DNA of 32,911 nt from assembly GCA_028281065.1 (NCBI GenBank), contig JANQKN010000208.1:1-32911 (forward strand), in the 5' to 3' direction. The DNA is from Flavobacteriaceae bacterium. GTDB taxonomy: Bacteria > Bacteroidota > Bacteroidia > Flavobacteriales > Flavobacteriaceae. A program made the position numbers and the translations under genes. Below are positions 15,238 to 22,800 of the stretch, one piece after another; positions within the stretch are counted from its first letter, which is position 1; every line of letters starts with the position of its first letter. The notes beneath the pieces were generated by a model. That model did not search any database and was not told the DNA's origin. It was given only the letters and a program-made list of their open reading frames with translations.

Positions 15238-16487
15238 AAAAGATAGTTACGTTGCTTTTGGTACTCTTTTGTTGGTCAGGGATGGCACAACAAATAAGTG
15301 AATTGGTCATACAGGACAATAAAAAGACCAAGGAATCTTTTATTAAGCGCCTTATTAAAGTAAAAGACGGCCACACGTTGGATTCCGTTAAGGTAGAAGC
15401 CGATATTGCACGGCTAAAGCGCCTACCGGGGATTGCCCATGCCTATTACCAAGTACATCCCAAAGAAGACGGGACGTATAAAGTAGTGTATGGGGTAGAG
15501 GAGAATTTCACCCTCATTCCATCCGCCAATATCTATACCACGAATGATGACGAATTTGCCTATCGTTTGGGCTTGTACGAGTTTAACGGTTTGGGGCGAA
15601 ACATTACTTTTGGGGGGTTCTTTCAACGGGACATCTATAATTCATTTGGGATCAATTTTAAAGCTCCCTATCTGTTTACCAATAAATTGGGATTGGCCCT
15701 CAATTATCAGGATTTAACCACTCAGGAACCTGTATTTTTCAATAACACTACGGCCGATTATAAGTACAACAACCGATCTATGGAAGCTTTGTTGTTGTAT
15801 GAACTCACCTTTAATCACTGGTTCGAGGGTGGACTGAATTATTTCACCGAAACCTATGAATACAAAGCAGGGGCAACGAGTCCCGATGTTCCACAGAACT
15901 TAGAAGTTAAGAAGCTTTTATACAAGTTCTTGTATCAGTACAACAAGGTAGATGTATACTATCAATATGTTGATGGATTTAAAAGTACCCTTAACTTTCA
16001 GTACGTAACTTCTAGGGATGAAGCACTTCCCGAATTCCTCATCTGGTGGAACGACTTTGTGTATTACAAACGCATAGGCGAAAGAGGGAACTGGGCTTCC
16101 CGCCTTCGTTTGGGATTGGCTTCCAACGACGATTCTCCCTTTGCACCATTCTCAGTAGACAATAACTTGAACATACGGGGTGTAGGAAATACTATAGACC
16201 GTGGAACGGGCGTGGTTATCCTAAATACCGAATACCGATACACCTTGTACGAAAAAGATTGGTTTGTAGTACAAGGGAATGCCTTTATAGATGCAGGTAG
16301 TTGGCGTAATCCAGGAGGGGATTTTGGGGACTTCAGTAAAAACCAAAACCTTCGTATCTATCCTGGATTGGGAGCGCGGTTTATCCATAAACGAATCTTC
16401 AATACCGTTTTTAGGATCGATTATGGCTATGGAATCACTAAGGATGCTACCCATGGATTGGTCTTTGGGGTAGGACAGTATTTTTAG
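15234..16487 (+). CDS. Omp85/BamA-TamA-like outer membrane protein with short POTRA region
   Basis: A 417-residue outer membrane protein of the Omp85 superfamily. I chose TTG at 15234, which overlaps the upstream TGA stop (TTGA) and begins a clean signal peptide (first residues KKIVTLLLVLFCWSGMAQ after the initiator); the longer frame from 15198 adds an implausible leader. Residues about 22-92 form one or at most two POTRA-like units (LIKVKDGHTLDSVKVEADIA). A barrel follows with FGINFKAPYLFTNKLGL and the surface-antigen-type end GLGARFIHKRIFNTVFRIDYGYGI, closing in Phe. At this size it is much smaller than BamA (about 800 residues), so it is not the essential assembly factor. It probably inserts or exports a specific partner, perhaps the lipoproteins encoded upstream. 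Confidence 0.83.
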   Translation: MKKIVTLLLVLFCWSGMAQQISELVIQDNKKTKESFIKRLIKVKDGHTLDSVKVEADIARLKRLPGIAHAYYQVHPKEDGTYKVVYGVEENFTLIPSANIYTTNDDEFAYRLGLYEFNGLGRNITFGGFFQRDIYNSFGINFKAPYLFTNKLGLALNYQDLTTQEPVFFNNTTADYKYNNRSMEALLLYELTFNHWFEGGLNYFTETYEYKAGATSPDVPQNLEVKKLLYKFLYQYNKVDVYYQYVDGFKSTLNFQYVTSRDEALPEFLIWWNDFVYYKRIGERGNWASRLRLGLASNDDSPFAPFSVDNNLNIRGVGNTIDRGTGVVILNTEYRYTLYEKDWFVVQGNAFIDAGSWRNPGGDFGDFSKNQNLRIYPGLGARFIHKRIFNTVFRIDYGYGITKDATHGLVFGVGQYF

Positions 16488-16506
16488 GCAGCATCCATGT
16501 AAGCTT

Positions 16507-17061
16507 TTATTTACCGAAGATCAACCGGCCTTTCAATATAAAATCATCTGCAATAGCTTGATCCTTTAACCGCTTAAAAAACGAAGGGGAATTATAGATA
16601 ATACCATATTGGGTACGATCCATGATATGCTCGAAACTCAATTGAATTTGATCGTCGGATAGATCCAAGGTAGCCTTAAGGGACTCATTATGGGTCACCC
16701 CACGAATGTTCATTTCTCCCGTGAGTAGTGCTTTTCTATTTTTAATTTCGGCTGGTTGGGTTAATTGAAATGTGGCCGTTGGGTATTTCTCAATATGGAA
16801 GAAATCCTTGTCCCGTAAATGATCCCTTAACTGGGTGTTTTCTTGTTCCAAGGTATTCATGTCTATGGTCACGATAAGGTTTTCAATGATGTTGTTAGAT
16901 ACTGTGATGGAAGCTGAAGCAGTTTCCAAAGTACCCTCTGGAGCATAGCCGCCTAAGGCAGCTTTTCCTTGCCAATGTATGGTGTGTGGGGTGTCGATTG
17001 TAAAGGTTTGCGCTTGAGCAAACGTAGCTAGTAACAGAGTGAGTATAATGATCTTTTTCAT
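16507..17061 (-). CDS. YceI family periplasmic protein
   Basis: A 184-residue exported protein of the YceI lipocalin-like family, known to bind polyisoprenoid or other lipophilic molecules. A signal peptide (1-17, ending FAQAQ) is followed by family blocks TFTIDTPHTIHWQGKA, a central LRDHLRDKDFFHIEKYPTATF and GEMNIRGVTHNESLK. The length matches the family. It is second in a two-gene set, 5 bases after an unknown exported protein, and convergent with the Omp85-like gene. A nearby AraC regulator and a perfect palindrome upstream of the set suggest control at that point. The ligand is unknown. Confidence 0.92.
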   Translation of the reverse strand: MKKIIILTLLLATFAQAQTFTIDTPHTIHWQGKAALGGYAPEGTLETASASITVSNNIIENLIVTIDMNTLEQENTQLRDHLRDKDFFHIEKYPTATFQLTQPAEIKNRKALLTGEMNIRGVTHNESLKATLDLSDDQIQLSFEHIMDRTQYGIIYNSPSFFKRLKDQAIADDFILKGRLIFGK

Positions 17062-17066
17062 GACTT

Positions 17067-17564
17067 TTAATTTTTAGTGATTAATTTATCTGTGGTATGA
17101 ATGGTTGCATAGCCGCATACATTTTCGCCATCGACTGTTTTGCCGATAAAGTACCATAGGGCCCAGCCACCAAAAAGATCCTCGCCTACACGCCAGTTTT
17201 TGTTCCAGGTGTAAGGTTCGGCTTGGTTTAGGATTTGTTTTTTGGTACCAAAGGTTTTGTCCAATTCCTCCAAGGGATACACGCGTCGGAGGTTCCATTG
17301 ATCGTTGTAAAAGATGTAAGCGCCGTATTCAATGACTTCGATTTTGCTTTCCTTACAAAGCACCGAAGTAGTGTGTTTCCAGTAATAGGTGTTTTCAATT
17401 TTAATGGGATCGTTCACCTTCGGGAAGTGATTTACTTCAATGGCCTTCCGCAAGTTTTGTAGCTTTTCTGGCAGTGGTTCGTCTACGCTCGGTGTTCCAA
17501 AATTTACTTGTGCCGTAATTACAGGAGTACTTAACAAGCACAGTAACCATACAATTGCTTTCAT
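17067..17564 (-). CDS. Small exported protein of unknown function
   Basis: A 165-residue protein with a signal peptide (about 1-18, ending PVITAQ). I do not recognise the family. The mature chain is rich in Trp and Tyr (YYWKHTTS, NDQWNLRR, EPYTWNKNWRVGEDLFGGW) and has two Cys residues, in SVLCKES and ENVCGYA, that could form a disulfide. It precedes the YceI gene by 5 bases and is very likely co-transcribed. About 125 bases of AT-rich DNA with a palindrome separate it from the upstream AraC gene. Confidence 0.75.
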   Translation of the reverse strand: MKAIVWLLCLLSTPVITAQVNFGTPSVDEPLPEKLQNLRKAIEVNHFPKVNDPIKIENTYYWKHTTSVLCKESKIEVIEYGAYIFYNDQWNLRRVYPLEELDKTFGTKKQILNQAEPYTWNKNWRVGEDLFGGWALWYFIGKTVDGENVCGYATIHTTDKLITKN

Positions 17565-17661
17565 GATTTTTTGTTTTTGATTTCGAAGGCAAAAATGCGA
17601 GACAGCCCCTATACGAGTCGTTCCGATTTATAAAATGAAACGTTTTTGCAGTTTTATAGAG

Positions 17662-17683
17662 GTTTCAATTTTAAAATTGAAAC
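17662..17683. promoter_or_regulatory. Perfect 22-bp palindrome, candidate operator
   Basis: GTTTCAATTTT followed directly by AAAATTGAAAC forms an uninterrupted 22-bp palindrome just after the AraC stop codon and before the exported-protein/YceI pair. A related half-site, ATAAAATGAAAC, lies close by at about 17630-17641. A dimeric regulator site is the simplest explanation; an AT-only hairpin terminator is less likely because the stem has few GC pairs and no T tract. Confidence 0.55.
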
Positions 17684-17689
17684 TTTTAA

Positions 17690-18799
17690 TTAGTTGTTTT
17701 TTAGGTGCTTGGATGATTTTCCTGTAATTCGTTGTACAGTACGATTAAAGGAGGCTTTGGAATTGAATCCAGCTTCGAAAGCGAGACTAAGGAGTGTAAA
17801 TTTCTCGTTTTCGGGATGGGAAAGGAGGGTTTTGAGTTCTTCAAAACGAAGTTCGTTTACATAATCGGTAAACTTGGTTTTGAATACCAGAGCAAAGGTT
17901 TTGGTTACCAAATAGGACTTTGTATCGATAGCTTCGGAAAGGAGTCGTACCGTTAACTCCTGGTTTTTGAAAAGCTGTTCTTCCTGCATCTTTTGACTGA
18001 TCTTTTTAGCGATGCTATCCAATTGTTCCATCTCCTTATCCGAAGGAATATCCACTCGCTTGAAAGCAATAGTGTGTCTTCTGGAAAAACCTTCGATTCC
18101 CAACCAATACGTAATTATGGCCATGGCTATAAAAATGGGATACCCATAGAAATTGAAAGCATAATCGAAGAATAGGTAATGAATGATCGTAAATAGCGTA
18201 AACAAAACAGAAAATACTACCAATACCAGTACAACACGGCGAATCCAAACAATGTTTGCTTCAATTAAACGATACCCAAGGATTTCAGGTGGGTTTTTTA
18301 GGATCCGTAATGCTTTCGATCCGTAAAAAACAATAAGAGCCCCGCTAATAACGTACATGGTAGGGAAGTGGTTCCAAACCACATAGCCCCAATAGCCCAG
18401 CCAAGAAAGGCTTTCCCGGGTGCCATCCCAATAGAAATTCTGTGCTTTTATGAAGAAACTCCATAGTATTTCAATGGCAACAGGTAAAAAATGAATACAA
18501 TCTTTATTTCGTAACCGGAAGGTAGGGTTTGTATAACTTAAGGCAAAAAAGTAGATAAGAGTACCGTAAATCCAATTGAATTCCAACAAAAAGTAGTACC
18601 AGGTATCGTAACGCCCCAGCCCGAAGAAGTATAGGATTTCCACCAGTAAGCGATAGGAAAAGAAGAAAAGAATGGTGGCTAGAAACCGATTGGCTAGTTT
18701 ATGGATGGTATTGGTACGCCAAAGGATAATCCCATAGACAATACCCTGCAAGGCACCAATCGCCAAAAGAATAATTAGCAATAGAGTTTTGGTTTCCAC
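17690..18799 (-). CDS. AraC-type regulator with N-terminal membrane domain
   Basis: A 369-residue regulator with an N-terminal half of about seven membrane helices (5-28, 36-60, 68-90, 102-118, 143-162, 187-212, 218-235). The cytoplasmic C-terminus (about 275-369) is an AraC/XylS-type double helix-turn-helix, with the second half LLSLAFEAGFNSKASFNRTV at 335-354 clear. This layout is common in Bacteroidota and suggests direct sensing of a membrane or periplasmic cue. It starts 23 bases after the TIGR04283-type glycosyltransferase gene on the same strand and may be the last gene of the DUF547-DUF547-glycosyltransferase transcript. The exported-protein/YceI pair behind it is a plausible target. 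Confidence 0.92.
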   Translation of the reverse strand: METKTLLLIILLAIGALQGIVYGIILWRTNTIHKLANRFLATILFFFSYRLLVEILYFFGLGRYDTWYYFLLEFNWIYGTLIYFFALSYTNPTFRLRNKDCIHFLPVAIEILWSFFIKAQNFYWDGTRESLSWLGYWGYVVWNHFPTMYVISGALIVFYGSKALRILKNPPEILGYRLIEANIVWIRRVVLVLVVFSVLFTLFTIIHYLFFDYAFNFYGYPIFIAMAIITYWLGIEGFSRRHTIAFKRVDIPSDKEMEQLDSIAKKISQKMQEEQLFKNQELTVRLLSEAIDTKSYLVTKTFALVFKTKFTDYVNELRFEELKTLLSHPENEKFTLLSLAFEAGFNSKASFNRTVQRITGKSSKHLKNN

Positions 18800-18822
18800 T
18801 TCCCTAAGATACTGAAGAAGAA

Positions 18823-19536
18823 TTAAGAAGCAATGTTCTTTTTATAGTAGCGGTACAGTTCATCCGCATCGGCCCCGAAGAACTTCTTTACATAAATGGC
18901 CCAAAAGTGATACTGCAATCGCCAAACGCCTTTCTTTTTATAAAGTCTACAAGAAGTGGTTAACGATTTTCGAATGACCACAAATTCATTGCGGCGATAC
19001 AGCTCATTAATAAGAATGTTGTCTTCGTAAATGGTATAGCTTTCGTCGAAACCGCCGATCTCTTCAAACAACTCCTTGGTAATGTATTGACTCTGATCCC
19101 CGCCACGGCAAGCACGCCATCTAAATCGGGTTAGCCATCCCGCCAATCGCAACCACCAGTGATTGCTATCGAATTTCATCTGAAAGCATCCCGCACGGTT
19201 TCCTTGCGCTACTTGTTCTAAAATAAAATCGTCGAAACCTTTAGGGGGGAACGAATCGGCATGAAGAAAGTACAGCACCGAACCCGTAGCTTTTTTAACT
19301 CCCTTGTTCATTTGTTTGGCGCGGCCCCTTTCCGAAGAAAGAAGCAATAGATTTGTTGTGGCAGATATGTTTTGGGCAATGAATTTGGCAACCAAATCTA
19401 CCGTTGCATCTTCGCTCCCACCATCTACTATTATGATTTCCGAAATATGATTGCTGTTGGAAGAAGCCAACAGATAGTCGAGTTGACTTACAATGCCATC
19501 GGCTTCATTAAGAACGGGGATAATGATGGAAATCAT
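18823..19536 (-). CDS. TIGR04283-type arsenosugar biosynthesis glycosyltransferase (GT2)
   Basis: A 237-residue GT2 protein matching the rSAM/selenodomain-associated transferase 2 type, a family found with ArsS. It opens with ISIIIPVLNEADGI, has DGGSEDAT at 38-45, the characteristic RGRAKQMNKG at 70-79, FLHADSFPP at 90-98 with D94 as metal ligand, RGGDQSQY at 144-151 and the YEDN block at 170-173. It probably acts on the ribosyl unit of the arsenosugar, in the cytoplasm. It lies about 6 kb from arsM/arsS, behind two DUF547 lipoprotein genes (12 bases and 1 base gaps) and ahead of an AraC regulator. The family is confident; the exact reaction is not established to my knowledge. Confidence 0.88.
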   Translation of the reverse strand: MISIIIPVLNEADGIVSQLDYLLASSNSNHISEIIIVDGGSEDATVDLVAKFIAQNISATTNLLLLSSERGRAKQMNKGVKKATGSVLYFLHADSFPPKGFDDFILEQVAQGNRAGCFQMKFDSNHWWLRLAGWLTRFRWRACRGGDQSQYITKELFEEIGGFDESYTIYEDNILINELYRRNEFVVIRKSLTTSCRLYKKKGVWRLQYHFWAIYVKKFFGADADELYRYYKKNIAS

Positions 19537-19548
19537 ACAACAAATATA

Positions 19549-20340
19549 TTATTGCTTGTTCAAATTCCAGTCGTATTCCAAATATTCTATAGGAGATTCT
19601 GAAGCAATCTTTGTTTTGCTATACAGGTTGATGTAGCCAATAACGTCTTGCTTTCCATCTATGGTAAAGTCCTTGGCGTACCAATTGAAGATAGAAGAAA
19701 GCTTGGGATTGTTTTCAGACAGTTCGTTTTTAGGACCATTTATAAAAGCTCGGGTCACCAAATCCAGCTGTTCTTCGATTTTGGTAGCTGTGTAGGCGCG
19801 ATTCAACAATTTAGGACAGGAAATAGAAGCACAGTTAATAGCAAAGTGAATGCGGGGTTCGTTCATTTTCCGAAGAATTCCGTTTTCAATTCCGCCCAAG
19901 GATAAATTTCGCTTTCCAATGGGCACAATGCCTCGGGTCCAGGGGCCGTTGAGGTCTTTAATGCTTTGGGTAGGGTAATTATCCACAATGAGTTTTACGG
20001 TGTGCGCATTGTAGAGATTAATGTAGTAGGCCAAAAGTTCCTGTACGGGCCATTCCTTTTTCGGTGCATTTTCGGAAAGCAAATCCAAATAGCCATTTAA
20101 ATATACTATGTCTTGCTGAAATCCTTCATAGTTTACCCAACCTGCTTCCGTGACATGCTTCTGTAGGAGGTCGTCCCAAACCGAATGATCCAAAAGATTG
20201 GTAGTAGCAGAGGTAAGCGGAGGGGTTACTTGTTTTATGGGTTGTCCTTGCGTGCTTAATCCTGCGGCCGAAAAGAGGGCACAGCCTTGCAGTGATAACA
20301 ATAATAAACCTATTCCTAAAAGTTTTATAACCGCTTTCAT
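19549..20340 (-). CDS. DUF547 lipoprotein (paralogue 2)
   Basis: A 263-residue lipoprotein (lipobox LQGC, C20) with a DUF547 domain from about 55 to the end. The family blocks are AYYINLYNAHTVKLI at 104-118 and RIHFAINCASISCPKLL at 163-179, with H165, C170 and C175 in the same H-x4-C-x4-C-P spacing as the other two paralogues; it ends EYDWNLNKQ. The chain lies outside the cytoplasm, held to a membrane. It is the middle gene of a run: DUF547 (1 base gap), this gene, then the TIGR04283 glycosyltransferase (12 base gap). The link with arsenosugar synthesis is from context only. Confidence 0.9.
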   Translation of the reverse strand: MKAVIKLLGIGLLLLSLQGCALFSAAGLSTQGQPIKQVTPPLTSATTNLLDHSVWDDLLQKHVTEAGWVNYEGFQQDIVYLNGYLDLLSENAPKKEWPVQELLAYYINLYNAHTVKLIVDNYPTQSIKDLNGPWTRGIVPIGKRNLSLGGIENGILRKMNEPRIHFAINCASISCPKLLNRAYTATKIEEQLDLVTRAFINGPKNELSENNPKLSSIFNWYAKDFTIDGKQDVIGYINLYSKTKIASESPIEYLEYDWNLNKQ

Positions 20341-20341
20341 G

Positions 20342-21235
20342 TTATTTGTTCAATCCCCAATCGTAGTCCTTAAAGCTTTTTCGCGCATTGGATTTAATGG
20401 GGGTTTCCGAATATTTATTGAGGTAATCGATAAGACTTCCCTCTTTCTTGAAATCCTTGGCAAACCAACTAAAAATCTTGGAAATTTGTATTCTGTCTGA
20501 AGTGATGGTATTGCGTTGGGGATCGTTTACAAACTGCTTGGCCAAAAAGTCCAATTGAGCATCCACCTTTTGTGCGGTAAAGGCTTCGTTCAATAAAGGA
20601 GGACAGGAAAAAGAAGCGCAATTGATCCCAAAATGTATACGTGGGTCGTTCATTTTACGGAGAATCTGGTGTTCTATTTCGTCCAGATTGTACCATTTGC
20701 TACCCAGTTTCCAAAGTCTTTGGTTCCATGGCTTGTCGATATCTTTGATGCTTTCCAGAGGAAGATTTCGCAGAATAAGATCTACGGTCATGGCATTGTA
20801 AGCATTCATCCAGTACGCCAATTGGTCTTCATGCGACCAGTCTTCGGTAGGCATTTGTGCTCCCAAGGAAGCGATATATTCGCGGAGGTTATGTCTTTTT
20901 TGACGGAACCCTTCGTAATTTACGTTTCCTGCTGCAGAGACATTTTCTTTGAGTAGGTAGTTCCATACAGAATGGTTGAAGGTTTCCACAGTTTCCGTTT
21001 TGCTGCTATCAGGGTCTTCGGTTACTTGCGTATCCTCTATGGTTTGCTGTTCCCTATCAGGTTCTTCTTCGGTAACGGTGGTCATGGTATCCACAACAGT
21101 TTCTTGAACCAAAACAATGGTATCCTTTATAACTTCCACCTTGTCGTTTTCCGAAGCGGTACCCACCACTTTTTTACTTCCTCCACAGGAGGCTGAAAGT
21201 GCTAATACTGCAAGTAGGTATAAACTATTTTTCAT
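20342..21235 (-). CDS. DUF547 lipoprotein with acidic linker (paralogue 3)
   Basis: A 297-residue lipoprotein (lipobox SASC, C17). A low-complexity Thr/Glu/Asp-rich linker spans about 30-85 and contains only one Lys-poor, charged stretch (TTVTEEEPDREQQTIEDT). The DUF547 domain follows, with AYWMNAYNAMTVDLI at 140-154, RIHFGINCASFSCPPLL at 199-215 (H201, C206, C211) and the closing DYDWGLNK. The linker would let the domain reach out from the membrane. It is the first gene of the run leading to the TIGR04283 glycosyltransferase and is divergent from the ECF sigma operon across about 190 bp. Paralogue 2 is its nearest relative in the window, pointing to tandem duplication. Confidence 0.9.
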   Translation of the reverse strand: MKNSLYLLAVLALSASCGGSKKVVGTASENDKVEVIKDTIVLVQETVVDTMTTVTEEEPDREQQTIEDTQVTEDPDSSKTETVETFNHSVWNYLLKENVSAAGNVNYEGFRQKRHNLREYIASLGAQMPTEDWSHEDQLAYWMNAYNAMTVDLILRNLPLESIKDIDKPWNQRLWKLGSKWYNLDEIEHQILRKMNDPRIHFGINCASFSCPPLLNEAFTAQKVDAQLDFLAKQFVNDPQRNTITSDRIQISKIFSWFAKDFKKEGSLIDYLNKYSETPIKSNARKSFKDYDWGLNK

Positions 21236-21413
21236 GTGTTGTTTGTTATGGGTATGTACGCAAAAAACCCTTTGTTGGTTTTATGGGGTGCAATTCCTGT
21301 TCCAAATATTTTTTGCATACGATCTAAAAATAAATAAAGCCTTGGTATTAGTAGGATTTTAGCGATAAACTTTCAGTAACTTGATGAAAATTTTCAGAAA
21401 AAAGAAAAGAAAA

Positions 21414-21442
21414 TGTAACCTTTTCCATGAACCGAGGTCTTC
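21414..21442 (+). promoter_or_regulatory. ECF-sigma-like autoregulatory promoter
   Basis: TGTAAC at 21414-21419 and GGTCTTC at 21436-21442 with 16 bases between, directly before the sigma gene. ECF genes commonly drive their own promoters, and a similar pair stands before the DUF547 gene at 11774. If real, transcription starts near 21450, which rules out the ATG at 21427 as the start codon. Confidence 0.5.
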
Positions 21443-21489
21443 ATACCGAAACACTAACCCAAAGAGGCTTGAAACATCAGAGCGATGAG

Positions 21490-21999
21490 ATGATAATGCA
21501 AAGCGTTGCCAATGGAAATTTGGATGCCATGACCATCCTGTTCGACCGGTACCATGAATGGATTTATAATTTCCTGTATAAAATGAAACCGGATGCAGCT
21601 TTTTGCGAAGATCTAACCCAAAATGTGTTTTACAAAGCGTTGCGGTATCGTACGTCTTACAGCGGTGGAAAGTTTGCTTCTTGGATTTTCAGTATTGCCA
21701 GGAATCTCTTTCACGATGAAGTTAAGAAGGAAAAATACCGAACCAATGTGTCTTTGGACAATTTGAGGGTAGTGGAGGATAAGGAAGAAGACCTTTCCGA
21801 CGAAGTAAAAAGGTTACACGTAGTGCTTAATAAGCTGAAAGCTGAAGAAAAGGAAATTATTGTAATGAGTCGCTTTCAAGGCATGAAGTACCAACAAATT
21901 GCCGAAGTGATAGGAAGTAGTGAAGTAGCCGTCAAGACCAAAGTACATCGAGTGCTTAAGAAAATGAAAACATTGTATTTCGAAAATAGAATCGTATGA
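21490..21999 (+). CDS. ECF-type RNA polymerase sigma factor
   Basis: A sigma-70 family extracytoplasmic-function factor of about 169 residues. Region 2 runs from VANGNLDAMTILFDRYHEWIYNF to FASWIFSIARNLFHDEV and region 4 from LNKLKAEEKEIIVMSRFQGM to the helix-turn-helix EVIGSSEVAVKTKVHRVLKKM. The frame is open from ATG 21427, but that codon lies inside a promoter-like element, so I chose ATG 21490 (next ATG 21496; TTG 21469 also possible). The stop overlaps the ATG of the anti-sigma gene (ATGA), so the two are translationally coupled. The operon continues with two DUF4097 genes. It presumably responds to an envelope signal. Confidence 0.92.
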   Translation: MIMQSVANGNLDAMTILFDRYHEWIYNFLYKMKPDAAFCEDLTQNVFYKALRYRTSYSGGKFASWIFSIARNLFHDEVKKEKYRTNVSLDNLRVVEDKEEDLSDEVKRLHVVLNKLKAEEKEIIVMSRFQGMKYQQIAEVIGSSEVAVKTKVHRVLKKMKTLYFENRIV

Positions 22000-22781
22000 A
22001 GTGCAACACAGTAGAAAATAAGATGATCCTCTTTTTAGAAGGGGAATTAGACCCAAAACAGCATGCCGAAATGGAAGCCCATATTGCTTCTTGCTCCAAT
22101 TGCCAGCAAATGCTCGAAGAGACAAAAGCTCTTTTGGATGCTTTCGGTAAGGTGGAAGATGAAGTGCCGAGCCCTAGGGTAAAACAAGGCTTTATGGAGC
22201 TTTTGGAAGAAGAAAAATCTCTTCAGCAGTTTACAATAGGGAAGAACAACTCCAAAGAGTTTGCCTGGAAAACAGCATTCCAGATAGCAGCGTCCATTTT
22301 ATTGCTCATAGGAGGGTATGCTATAGGCAGCTTTCAGAAAGGATCTGAGAGCAATGTAGAGATTGCCCAATTGCGGGAAGAGACCTCTCAATTAAAGCAG
22401 GACATGATGTTGGCCATGTTGGACAATCGCTCGGTAAGTAAGCGTATACAAGCGGTAAACTATTCAGAAGATATCGCCATGCCCGATGCCAAGGTGTTGG
22501 AAGCCTTGATCGATCGACTGCATTTTGATGGCAATGTAAATGTACGATTGGCTGCTGTGGAGGCCCTTTCAAGATATTCAGAAAACGAAAAGGTAAAAGA
22601 TGCCTTTATAAAATCACTAACCAACGAAACCAACCCCAACATTCAGATTGCGGTGATACAATTCTTGGTGGAAGTTCAGGATAAACGTGCACGCGCTCCC
22701 ATGCAAAAACTGCTGGAGCATTCCGAAACACCAAAATTTGTAAAGGACCAAGTGAATGAAGGATTAGTAATCTTAATGTAG
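21996..22781 (+). CDS. Anti-sigma factor with zinc-finger domain and HEAT-like repeats
   Basis: A 261-residue single-pass membrane protein that should hold the ECF sigma factor inactive. The cytoplasmic N-terminus has the zinc-binding anti-sigma signature H29-x3-C33-x2-C36 (HIASCSNC) inside EGELDPKQHAEMEAHIASC. A membrane segment lies at about 94-111 (AFQIAASILLLIGGYAIGSF), and a short coiled-coil follows (118-142). The outer part, about 160-258, consists of HEAT-like helical repeats (NVRLAAVEALSRYSENEKV, NIQIAVIQFLVEVQDKRA). Its ATG overlaps the sigma stop by 4 bases. HEAT repeats suggest sensing through protein binding in the periplasm. Confidence 0.9.
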   Translation: MKCNTVENKMILFLEGELDPKQHAEMEAHIASCSNCQQMLEETKALLDAFGKVEDEVPSPRVKQGFMELLEEEKSLQQFTIGKNNSKEFAWKTAFQIAASILLLIGGYAIGSFQKGSESNVEIAQLREETSQLKQDMMLAMLDNRSVSKRIQAVNYSEDIAMPDAKVLEALIDRLHFDGNVNVRLAAVEALSRYSENEKVKDAFIKSLTNETNPNIQIAVIQFLVEVQDKRARAPMQKLLEHSETPKFVKDQVNEGLVILM

Positions 22782-22800
22782 AATTAAAAAAACATCAATT

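Noticed and set aside
21427-21489. ATG 21427 as start of the ECF sigma factor
   Set aside because: It falls between the two halves of a promoter-like element and adds residues outside the usual family N-terminus.
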